Assembly: GCA_033060915.1 (NCBI GenBank)
Contig: CM065384.1
Coordinates: forward strand, 36,549,001 to 36,613,000
DNA: 64,000 bases
Source: Euryodendron excelsum
Lineage: Eukaryota; Streptophyta; Magnoliopsida; Ericales; Pentaphylacaceae
Direction of reading: 5' to 3'
Shown: positions 1-10,255 of the stretch, piece by piece
Numbering within the stretch: the first letter of the stretch is position 1
Layout of the letters: every line of letters begins with the position of its first letter
Position numbers and translations under genes: made by a program
Notes under the pieces: model-generated
Seen by the model: only the letters and a program-made list of their open reading frames with translations
Database searches by the model: none
What the model was told of the DNA's origin: nothing

Positions 1-322
1 ATCATTCTAATATTTTTACAAATATTAAAGGGGATGACATATTGATAACGGAGAAGAAAGAATAGAAGTCTAATACAAATTCTAGTGATTCAAGGATTTG
101 AAGACGGAAAATTTACTCAAGATATTATATTTAATGTCATTAAACAAGACACACTGATGGATCCATCACACGTCATGAATTCAACACGCATATAGATAAT
201 TGCTCCATACTGGTAGATACTCAGACCAACTGTAAACATACCCCATCATGCCGTAGCGAACAGGTGTGGCATGCATGCAAGAACATGACAAAAGAAATTG
301 AATCCTTCAGATTAAAACTTAC

Positions 323-3300
323 CACAGCCATTTTCCTTTTGTGAGCCCCTCTTTTAGATAGGCAGCAGCATGCTCCCTTCTGGCTCTTTTTTCAGCTGAT
401 GGTGCTTTTGATGTATTGATGCATGCCTGGAAAAGTTAAAATCACATTAGTGAATTTCATTTCTCTGTCCTCAGCCAAAGGAACAAGTCTCAACTGCTCT
501 CAAAGGTCAAAACTTCAATTTCTCAATATTTAACAAGAAAAAACTTTGGAATGGAAATATCATGAAATTATTCCCTTAAAAAAGGCAGCAGAACTTCTGC
601 CATATCCACATGACAATTAATGCAGTTATACGAAAAGTCAAATTTGATTATAGACTTCTTTCGATTCCATTAACTTGAACGTGCCAAAGTTAAATCCACA
701 CAGTAACCAAAAAACAAATTAGAGCACAGAGCATCAATGCTAGAACTGAAATGCAAGTAAGAAATTTCTGCATAACTACCAGATAAAAGACAAGAGCTGT
801 GAGTTCCACCAAACCACGCTGCGAGCTTGTCAAGTTTCCACACTTATCATCTTTGGTTGTGTCACTCCTGAAAACGTAATGTATTCACATGAACAACTAT
901 AGAACTCCTTCAGGAACTTCAAAGAGACAGAATAATGAAAACAAAAACTCACCAGGGGAGATTGTTACTGCAAATATTACTTTGATCTAGCTCCTTCCCG
1001 ACAACATCTAGAAGTTGTTCTACTAAAGCACTCCCATCAGCAGCACCCCTAGTGAAGTTTAGTTGTAACCTAGCATATAAAATAAGTGCATCCTGCAAAA
1101 ACAAAAGCAAACAAATAAATAAATCACTTCCAATCTCTATAAATAGATATAGAAAACTAATTAACACATTGATAACCAACCTTTAGACCACGGTCATGGG
1201 TTGTTGTCCAACAACGGAACACAAACTGCTTCACAGCATCATGGATTTCCAAGGACTGACAGCCCAAATTTGGACCATCCTTCAACAAGTATGTGTTGAT
1301 GCACTCCACTAGCTTACGTGAAATCTTTCCCTCAACCCTGAAAATGTAATGGTAAAGAAAGAGGTTGCACGTAATACCACTTCCAGAAGGAAACTTTAGA
1401 AATACATGACACATAACAGACAAAAAAAAGCAAAAGCAAATGCAAAAGAGGACACATTTCTAATATACCTTACAAAAGAGAAAATCTTAACAAACCCTCT
1501 GACGATGTCTTCTCGGAGGTTATCTGGAAAATCTCCCGGAGGATTTTCAAGAAGTGACTGGAGTGTCAAGATGCAACGAAACACATCCTCTTTGGGATTC
1601 GATTGGATACTATTCTTCCCACTCAAACTTGTCTGCACCTTTTCCATGTATAAAAGCACCAGACCTTGATAAAGTGAATTACGATAATATAAGAAAACTG
1701 AGAAATGAAAATATTCAAAAACATCCCCAGGCATGGTGTATAAGGTACAAGACAAGAGGGCGACTCACTGGAATAGACACGCTTCCTCATGTGAAATCGA
1801 TAATCTCTCACTGCCAAAAGATGCCGGAGGATAATCCCGTACTCAGACTGAAAGCTGGGGACGTCTTTCAAGACTTCCAAGATGTGATTGAAAAGCAGTT
1901 TCACCACAGATAACAGAAGCAAATTCTTGCCTGAAAGAGAATAATGATGATACACATAAATTACATCAAATGATACTCTTTTAACCGTTTTCATTAAAGA
2001 GACTAAAAACTATGCACACAATTCAACAAATAAGAGAAATGGAACAAATTCCTGTTTACCAAACTCGGCCTGGTTAGCAAGGAAAGTAATGAAAATAACG
2101 AAGTCACAACTCCAATCTTATCTTCTTGCTGTTTTGGTTCTTAAAAAGTTACTAACCAGTCAATTTGGGATTCAATTCGAAGTAGTACAGTGAAGGAAGG
2201 GTGAAAAAAAACCCCGTCAGAGAGTGAAATAGAACATGAACCCATACTCTTAGGCTCAATGGAGTGGTGATTTTTCCTTTCTAGGGCCCCAACCAGTGAC
2301 AAACCTACCACTCAAACTTATGACTTTGTTACCCATTTCCTCCAAAATTAAATGAATTATAAAGCAAAACTATAATTTATACCTTTTACAAGTTGAATCA
2401 AAACCCAAGATTTAACCTTATTTTGTAGTTGAACAAGAATCAAACCACACAATTCAACCGTTGTCCTAATAATCTTTACTTGTAAAAACACATATATGTA
2501 TATATAAATTCAACCTTTGTCCCAGGCTCCTAGCTTTCAAGTCTGCTACTTGAGTTTTATTTGACCCGTCCACTCTATCTAGGACCAATCTTATGATTGA
2601 AACATTCACCGATATCTACAGGAACAAAAATATGTCTTCCTGTAAACCACCAAGTGATTAAGCCAGAGTTGGCACCAATCCAGGAAAAGATGAAGTTAGT
2701 TGCCCTCTGACGTGGTTCAGTCATTCATGGTGTACCACAGAATTAATCAGTAAGGAGAGTTATGGCTCGAGTTTAAGACACTTCTAAGGACAAGAAGACA
2801 ATTGTGCCCAAGGTAGTCAGAAAAGTCATGACATCTTAGGATTTAATCACAGATATGGTGTCTATCAAGTTGAATGGTGAGAAGGGATTCCGATAATTGT
2901 TGATGATTTAAGGCTACTATATCCATGTCATACTGACCAATGAATAAATTAACTTAATAGCAATAACCCTCCTACAACAACCTGAAAATTTGGTATCCTC
3001 TGCTCGTTGTACGACAATGCGCAAAGTTTTAGCAAAAATTATCTTTGGCAATCGCCGCTTGCTGGAAGATATCTCCAAAGACACACACTTAGTGAGTAGT
3101 GTAATAAGAAAAGGCCATGTTTCAGCTGCACAAAAATAATTCAATTATCAAATTTCCTCCCAAGAATTACACATGTAGTGAATAGCGCTAATGAACAAAT
3201 TCATCTCAAGATATGCATATATTTTTTTTTTTTTTTTATACATCGGAATCAACAAGACATGCATATATGCATATGTATCTTATGTGATATCTTACAATGA

Positions 3301-3770
3301 GGTATCTCATCCGGTTTAAGCATTGCAGTTCTCTGTCCAATGTATCTACAAAAGTCAATTGATCTTTCCCCTTCTAACCAAGTGTTCAACAACTTAATTC
3401 CTTCCTGAATTCACCAATCAAAACCATGATATAAAGTAATTTTTAAAAAAACACAGAAAATAAACCGACATAAACGTTCTTCCTGGTTGCCAAGAAAATG
3501 TAGGAAACACAAGGAAATCAACATATTCTCCATTCTCCAACCAAGCCCAACACAGGTACAGTTTTCAATCGTGTTCTTTTTACCGAAATCAGAAAAGCAC
3601 AAAACATATGTGATCTTCTACTTTCTTTTTCTTTTCCTGCATTTTCTCGGCAATCAAAGGCGGTCGACAGAAAATGAAGTGAAGATTAATGTTACTTCTC
3701 GAGTTTTAGCTTTATCGGAGGATAGCTTTGAGACGATCTCTTGAACATCCCTTGAAGTGACCACGGTCAT
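323..3770 (-). CDS. ATM: ATM serine/threonine kinase, first nine coding exons (partial)
   Basis: This is the N-terminal part of ATM, the PI3K-like nuclear kinase that signals DNA double-strand breaks. The exons, read leftwards, are 3770-3696, 3404-3296, 3125-2982, 1930-1769, 1664-1469, 1337-1181, 1092-953, 867-780 and 426-323. All have GT-AG junctions and the frame stays open across each one. The start is the ATG at 3770, giving TSRDVQEIVSKLSSDKAK, followed by EGIKLLNTWLEGERS and ETWPFLITLLTKC, which match the TAN-motif region that opens plant ATM. Later exons give YGIILRHLLAVRDYRFHMRK, VFRCWTTTHDRGLK and LVEQLLDVVGKELDQ, also typical of plant ATM. About 360 codons are present of a protein near 3,000 residues long. 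The kinase domain lies outside the window. No stop or frameshift was seen, so the gene looks functional. The next exon was not found in 1-322, which is probably intron. Confidence 0.95.
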
Positions 3771-4137
3771 TTTGGTAATTTTTGAATACACAACAGTTTG
3801 ATAGTGGGTTTTGAAGAGAAATATCAATCTGATGAGTTTGTGGCGAGTCGGAGATGAGGCTAGGGTTTTACTGAGGGTCGTTTCTTTGGCTCCGGCCGCT
3901 TATGGAGTGATAAATGGCGGGAAGACGAGGACATGGGTTTAGAGAGAGAGCACTAGACGTCTGAGAGGGTTCTGAGACAAAGAAGGACTTTACGATGAAT
4001 TGAACAGCCGATACAGGTTTTGCGGACGTAGTTCGGAACCTAGCTAGTATAAATACAAAAATATACGCGAGTACGTGTAAATTAAAATATATATATATAT
4101 CTACTTTTTTTATACTAACTTTACACTAGCAGTGAGA
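3771..4137 (-). promoter_or_regulatory. ATM: ATM leader and remaining proximal promoter
   Basis: This is the only original upstream DNA left between the ATM start codon and the inserted MULE. It holds a GC-richer stretch (about 3830-4040) that is probably transcribed leader. Read on the minus strand, an AT-rich TATATTTTT-like stretch near 4055-4063 could be a TATA element. The start site cannot be fixed from sequence. An (AT)n run lies at about 4087-4100. Anything farther upstream that once controlled ATM is now on the far side of the MULE, right of 14606. Confidence 0.45.
4128..4137. repeat. Left target-site duplication of the MULE
   Basis: The 10-bp word agcagtgaga directly abuts the left MULE terminus and recurs perfectly at 14597-14606. 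Confidence 0.9.
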
Positions 4138-4340
4138 GGCTAATTTCCATAACAAGGCAAAAATTTGGTCTTTATTCCGGTATAACGGGCTATTTAAACT
4201 TAATTCTGTGAAGTGAGTTCAACGCTTTTTAGAAAAGTGTTTCTATTAAAAACGCTAATCAAAAAAGCGTTTTTCCATATTTCTACCATCATATACTGGG
4301 CTGGTTAAAAACGCTTTTTGAAAAAGTGTTTTTATCAGCA
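4138..4340 (+). repeat. Left terminal inverted repeat and subterminal palindromes
   Basis: The first 150 or so bases match the complement of 14440-14596 with scattered mismatches; shared blocks include the terminal GGCTAATTTCCATAACAA, a CTTTATTCCGG block and a TTTAACGCTTTTT-like block. From about 4218 the arm carries repeated AAACGCTTTTT / AAAAAGCGTTTTT words in both orientations, a self-complementary set that could bind transposase or form hairpins. Confidence 0.85.
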
Positions 4341-4384
4341 ATCCCCACTAGCAAATTTAAAATTCATTTCCAACATTTCAACAT

Positions 4385-5650
4385 TTCATAACTTTTAAAC
4401 CAAGACGCCGATTAACATGCCGTCAACTTCCGCATGTCACTCGGGATGTGCTGGAGTCTCTCATCGAGTTTCACACTCACCGAACCTTTTCTCCCCAATT
4501 CGGTATCTCGATGGCCGATTTTGTCTAACTCCGAAACCCTAACTCCTAAAAAAAGTGAAAGATAACATAACTTTTGAACCGAGACTTCGATTGACGTGCC
4601 GTCAATTCTCGCATGTCACTCGGAACCCGCAGGAGCCTCCCGTCAAGTTTCGCACTCACGAAACCTTTCCTCCCCAAAACGGTACCCCGAAGGCCGACAT
4701 GGCCTAACTTCGAAACCCTGACTCCCAAAAAAAGTGAAAGATGACATAACTTTTGAACCGAGACTTCGATTGACGTGTTGTCAACTTCCACGCGTCACTC
4801 GAGACCCGTACGAGCCTCCCATTGAGTTTCGCACTCACGAGATCTTTCCTCCTCAAAACGGTACCCCGAAGGCCAACATGGCCTAACTCCGAAACCCTAA
4901 CTCCCAAAATCCCGAAAGATAACATAACTTTTGAACCAGGACTCCGATTGACGTACCGTCAACTCTCACACATCACTCGGGACCCGCAAGAGCCTCCAGT
5001 CTAGTTTCGCACTCACGGGACCTTTCCTCCCCAAAATGGTACCCTGAAGGCCAACATGGCCTAACTCTAAAACCCTAACTCCCAAAATCCCGAAAGATGA
5101 AATAACTTTTGAACTGAGACTCCGATTGACATGCCGTCAACTCCCACACGTCACTTGGGGCCCGGAAGAGCCTCCAGTTGAGTTTCGCACTCACAGGGCC
5201 TTTCCTCCCCAAAATGGTACCCCAAAGGCCGATTTTGCCTAATTCCAAAACCCTAACTCCTAAAATCTCAAAAGATGACATAACTTTTGAACCGGGACTC
5301 CGATTGATGTGTCGTTAACTCCCACACATCACTCACGACCCGCAGGAGCCTTCTGTTGAGTTTCGCACTCACGGGACCTTTCCTCCCCAAAACGGTACCC
5401 CAAAGGCCGACATGGCCTAACTCCGAAACCTTGACTCCCAAAATCCCGAAAGATGACATAAATTTTGAATCGGAACTCCGATTAACATGCCGTCAACTCT
5501 CACACGTCACTCGAGACCAGCTGAAGCCTCCTGTTAAGTTTCGCACTCACAAAACCTTTTCTCCCCAAAACGATACCCCGAAGGCCGACATAGCCTAACT
5601 CTGAAACCCTAACTCCCGAAATCCCGAAAGATGACATAACTTTTGAACCA
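4385..5650. repeat. Tandem array, about 179-bp unit, seven copies
   Basis: Successive copies start near 4390, 4569, 4749, 4928, 5106, 5285 and 5463, with a partial copy at 5638. Each holds the words taacttttgaac, cgtcaact, gtttcgcactcac, cctttcctcccc and ggtacccc in the same order. The spacing is 178-180 bp throughout. Open frames across it (for example 4546-5281, minus) only reflect the periodicity. The array lies inside the left arm of the MULE. Confidence 0.92.
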
Positions 5651-5758
5651 CATCTTTCCTCCTCAAAATGGCAAATATAACCCAAACTCACATATACATT
5701 ACATGAAAACATAATAACTTATTTTGCATCATATTGAACTACAAATCAGAACATGCTT

Positions 5759-6400
5759 TCATGGACCATATTCATAACAATATAGTGGTTTCCCAGCAAT
5801 GGTAAGGCTAGTAGGTAGATAGTTTTCAAAGTCATCGTCACCTTCTTCTTTTGAGAAGTCTGAAAGTTCTATGTCAAAAACTAGCAACGAATCTTCAATA
5901 ATTTATATTATTCGTTTTGTTGGATCAACACATTCTTTCTTCACGTCTTCCGTAAAATGATATCTATCTAGTCTTCGTTGCATTTGATCAATTTCGCGTT
6001 CGAGCGCTTTTATGACCTTATTGTTAGGTGATCTCCTCCCGAAAAGCTTAGCTGACCGGGCCTTTAGGACATGTAGGCCATGCCGTCGGCAATACATCTC
6101 TTGCTCATACCGTTTATTGAATAAGTCTTCCCAGGGCAATCTTATGCATTGGTCGTCGGTCACACCGTGGGGTGGTTGGAAGGATGCATTGCCAATAAAG
6201 ATATGGTTGACCGGACCCATCATATTGTGTATTAGAATAGGTTTGTTGAGGAAGCTACGTCTTCGGCCATACCATTTGTTACCAATTGGGTCTATATATG
6301 TACCCACCATATGGATAACTGAGTTCTGATTTTCATACACAATGCTGGTTGGAACTGAATGACTAGATAATGCACTAAATAACCCTTTTCACTTGGGCAT
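5759..6400 (-). pseudogene. Third MULE reading frame, about 213 codons, unrecognised, two stops
   Basis: An ATG at 6400 opens a frame (MPK, then a stop, then KGLFSALSSHSVP) that continues to a final TGA at 5761-5759. It has two internal stops: TGA at 6391-6389 and TAA at 5905-5903. Both could come from Arg CGA and Gln CAA by one C-to-T change. The uninterrupted middle (6340-5906) includes WYGRRRSFLNKPILIHNM and a charged stretch, ALEREIDQMQRRLDRY, that looks like a short coiled coil; the C-terminal end is acidic (KEEGDDDFENY). I do not recognise the family. It could be a second MULE-encoded protein or captured host sequence. The coherent frame through both stops argues it once encoded a protein. 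Confidence 0.55.
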
Positions 6401-7091
6401 GTTTGGAGATTTGGTTTATTGAGCATTTCATAACCTCACACCATTTTATACTCAACCAGTTCACATCAATCCGTCATGTTGAAAGATACTAATCGTTAGT
6501 AAAAGGCTTCACGTGATACTGCAAAATTCATATGACAATGCTGAAGTTACTGGCAGGGTTCATGTGAAAGGCTTCAAAAGGTAGAGATATGATAATCATG
6601 AATTGACAAGTAATAGGACATGACAATTATCAAGAAATTCCTGTGACATGTCTCAGAAGATAGAGATAGGATAATCATGTATCGAAAAGTAATAGGACAT
6701 GACGAATCTACTAAAGTATTGTCCTGTTATTGGTGCAGCCTCTTCAAAAAATGGCAAGTCTTCATATTTCAGTTATGATAAGTAGTTTCGATATTACTTT
6801 CATCCATTAATATTTTTTTTTGGTGGGTAAAGAAAAAATGAATTGTCCTATTATTTTTACTTTATCAGTTTAATGAATTTATCGTCAACTTTAGTTGTTT
6901 TCTCCGCAAAGAGTGTCAGTGTCATTAACAACAGTTGTATTCATTTATAAATGGACATAGATAAAACAAAAACTATCATCATTAATTTTGCTATAAGTAA
7001 ATTTATTTACAACAAAAACTATCGTTATTAACTATTACATCCAACAAGTTTCGAAATCTAATTATCCAATGTGCAAAAAACAATCTCGCTA
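6401..7091. other. MULE internal spacer without recognised gene
   Basis: AT-rich spacer between the third frame and the PMD gene. A short repeat of the type ataggacatgac recurs near 6610 and 6695. No other coding signal was found. Confidence 0.5.
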
Positions 7092-9754
7092 CTATACATG
7101 GTCTCCTGTACCACATCGAGGTGGCCTCCTCTCTCTTGCGGGTCTCGGCTGACGGACAAAGACATGTGTGATGGACCGTAGTGTCGGATATGCCTCTGGT
7201 TGTGGGTCTAGCTGTGGCACTGTCGGTGGCTGTGGCATTGGGTGTGACTCTGGCTGTGGCTGCAGATGTGGATGTGGCTCTGCCTATGTGATCTGCGAAA
7301 CACCCTCAGTGTCACTGGTAGGGGGTGCCACCACTGGATGAATCTGCTGCACACTACTAACCTGAGTGACCTGTGATGGCCCTTCTGGCTGTGTCGTAGG
7401 GTCAAAATGGTCCTAACCCTTTGCTGAGAAAGGTATCTCTATCTGTTGCCCAGATGCTAATAATGGGTTGACATATCGCTGGAAGTCATCATCATCTCCT
7501 ACTGCCGATAACCAATACCCCCAGTTGTATGCAACAGGTGATGTAATATGACGATGGGTGGTGCGATGCGGTATGACCTCAGAACTACTCGAACATGATG
7601 ATGAGGGCACATTGTGTGACTCGGTGTGATATGTATATACTGGCCTAATCGAAGTCACATAGGCTGAGGATGGCTGCATGGCACTGAAATACTGTAGGAA
7701 CTCCTATGATGATGATCCGTTAGGAGGGGAAGCGACTGGAGCTGCTGGTGGAATGGGAGGGGGAGCGGCTGGAACTGCTGGTGGCATAGGAGCGGGAGCG
7801 TCTGAAACTGCTAGCTGTGCAATCCGCTATTTCTCACGCAAGATATGAAGTGACCTCTGACACAGGTCCCGAATCAAATATATGTCCTATAGTGCCTCCG
7901 CCTGCTGTATGCATATATGGCACGATCAATGAAATGATATATGACCGCGATGTAACGAGTTTGCAAAGTAAGTTGAAGTTTTTATGGCATTCAAACATTT
8001 ATAATTCACAGCAAAAATATATATAATTTATGACATTACTAACCGCAATCTCGACCGTGGAGCCAACCTCAAGGTATCCAATAGTAGGCCGATGAATTAG
8101 ATTCCTAACCAGTGTGCGTGTGATACGGCGGTACCATACCATATACAGATCGTCGTAACGCATGTCTGCAGCATCAATCGCCCTAGCTACAAGATACTCA
8201 CGCCTATGCTGCCATCGCTCCATGTGCTGTCCATAGAACTGGGTCCAATCAGTAGGCGGTCTCCCTCTCAGGTTAATAGCATGTAATGTGGGCGAGGTAT
8301 CATGAGTGACAGATACAACCTGTCTGAAACCAAACTATCGGCAAACTCGATCTGGTAGATGTCACTCAACAACCTTGAGACATAGCAAAGGGGATTGAGT
8401 GACCCATATATCACTCCCAACCTGACAATAATCAGGAAGTGTATGCATGAAAGCATCGTACGGCCTCCATATGAACTACATAATTTACATCAATAGTACC
8501 CATTAATAAGCAACGACGTTGCAATTAAGCAATATGAATTAAAAAATCTGAAATTATATACATACCTCATCAGGTCGCAATCAGTCCAGCTGATCTCAGT
8601 AGATGCGGACCACATGGGTGGAAGTACTGGTAGTGCGATATCTAGATCTCCATCTAGCATAAACGTTCAACATAATATCAATTAAATTTTATAATTACAA
8701 ATGCATAACAAAAATAAAAAGGCAGTTATATATACCTAGCTCCCCATGGTCCACTGGGAAACTCCACCCCCTGTATAACTAATAGCTGCTGGCCAGCAGT
8801 AGGATCATCCACACGGTGCGGGCCCATGCGTGGGAATCGCTCGCACACCCATATCTGTACAAAAATGGTCCACCAATCACGCTATGAATAAATTGTAATA
8901 AAAGACAAGCACTGTAAAGAAGCATAACATAAATTATGTATTCAACTTGTAATAAAACGAGTGCTCCTGCAATTTGCTTCGCCCCAGTCCTCACCGCCTG
9001 ACACATGCTCCTGTAAAGCATGGCTAAAACTGTACTACCCCAGCTATATGCCTCGGCAGCGTCCAAGTCAAGTAGAAATGGGAGATATGTAAGCCTCACC
9101 ATAGTCTGAGAGTAATCTGTGAGAAGTATACCCCCAATCAGTCGCAGTATATAGGCACATGCATGCCGCTATACAGTAACCTCATCTGCATCCAGTGGGA
9201 GGACCTGGAATGTGTGATAAAGCCATGCCATCCTAAGGCGGCCACTGTCAATCTCCTCTGCAGTTAGGCTAACACCGAATGCCTGCATACATAGATCCTG
9301 ACACTCCTGTAATGTAGTATGCGTCTGGGAGTGTATAATAAGGGCCCCGTTGACCGGTAGTCCCAACAAGATGGCAACATCCTGTAACGTGATGCTGGCA
9401 TCCCCGATAGGTAGATGGAATGTATGCGTCTCTGGTCGCCAACGCTCAACCAACGCAGTAATCAATGGATGGTCCAAACGGATCCAACCAAGTCGATATA
9501 CACTGTAAAAGCCTGCTCGTACTATGTACTGTAATACACGTGGGTGTAACTGTACGTCATATAGGTGTGACCTACCACGTCTGCATGTGAGCGCATCCGT
9601 ACCCTGTGTAACAAAATTGTTGTAAACAAACTACTTGTACAGAAAAAATTTTAACTTAAATACATACCCCATGCTCCCATATCCATGTGGATCGATAATG
9701 GGCCTGTAACGTTAGCATAGTACCATTAAGGGGCCTTGGCACGCCTACATCCAT
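7092..9754 (-). pseudogene. Plant mobile domain (PMD, MAIN-like) gene carried by the MULE
   Basis: Six exons can be followed: 9754-9668, 9603-8947, 8854-8736, 8653-8566, 8475-8044 and 7904-7092, with GT-AG junctions that keep one frame. The product starts MDVGVPRPLNGTMLTLQ and shows the PMD core: LDHPLITALVERWRPETHTF, ITLQDVAILLGLPVNG, an AYSWGSTVLAMLYRSMCQA block, IWVCERFPRMGP and SDIWVTQSPLLCLKVVE. A Pro-rich linker follows and the tail RERRPPRCGTGDHV ends at TAG 7094-7092. Homologues are often labelled serine/threonine phosphatase 7 long form or MAIN-like; in Arabidopsis MAIN/MAIL1 act in the nucleus in genome stability and transposon silencing. Ten in-frame stops interrupt it (9171-9169, 8598-8596, 8583-8581, 8364-8362, 8337-8335, 7889-7887, 7829-7827, 7706-7704, 7415-7413, 7286-7284). 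Apart from these the frame is intact. Confidence 0.9.
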
Positions 9755-10255
9755 ATGTCCTGCCATCAATGGGCCCTAGCGTGCCTACATCCACAGTACA
9801 TATTAATATATTTTTATTATATGATGCAATAAATGTACTACATCCATATATGCATGACAATGTAACATACGATAAAATAACCTCATTATTCTCTGATGAT
9901 GTACATGATGAAAGGAGTAAGGCCATTAATTGATATGAGCAAAGCCTGTGAAGGCTATTAATTGATGTAACGAAAGGCTGTGAAAGAGTGTGTTACTTGA
10001 TGTTACTATTGTACGCATGCGAATGGTATCACCTGTGAATGATGTGACTGCCCACTCATATCACAACCAATCCACAAAAAATACATACAAACAAGCCCAT
10101 ATTAAATTCTTGTGTTTAATGAGTAAAACTCACTGGTATCACAACTAATCCAAAAAAATACATAAAAATAAATCCATCTTTAGTAACCATTATCTGAAAT
10201 AGAAATATTAATAAACATCATTACTTGGCTAAGTACCTATTATCCAATACATAAC
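9755..10255. other. MULE spacer between PMD gene and transposase
   Basis: This is the upstream region of the PMD frame. An imperfect duplication of about 45 bp at 9740-9800 repeats the ggatgtaggc...ccc start region of the PMD gene, so a second, degenerate start region sits just upstream. The rest is AT-rich, with a repeated gtgaaggctattaattgatg-like word near 9925-9985. Confidence 0.5.

Noticed and set aside
4546..5712. A series of 60-81-codon open frames on both strands with similar products
   Set aside because: They recur every 179 bp because the DNA is a tandem array; none has a domain or splice context.
7092..9754. Annotation as serine/threonine phosphatase 7 long form
   Set aside because: The label comes from phosphatases fused to this domain. 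No phosphatase metal-binding motifs are present, only the plant mobile domain.
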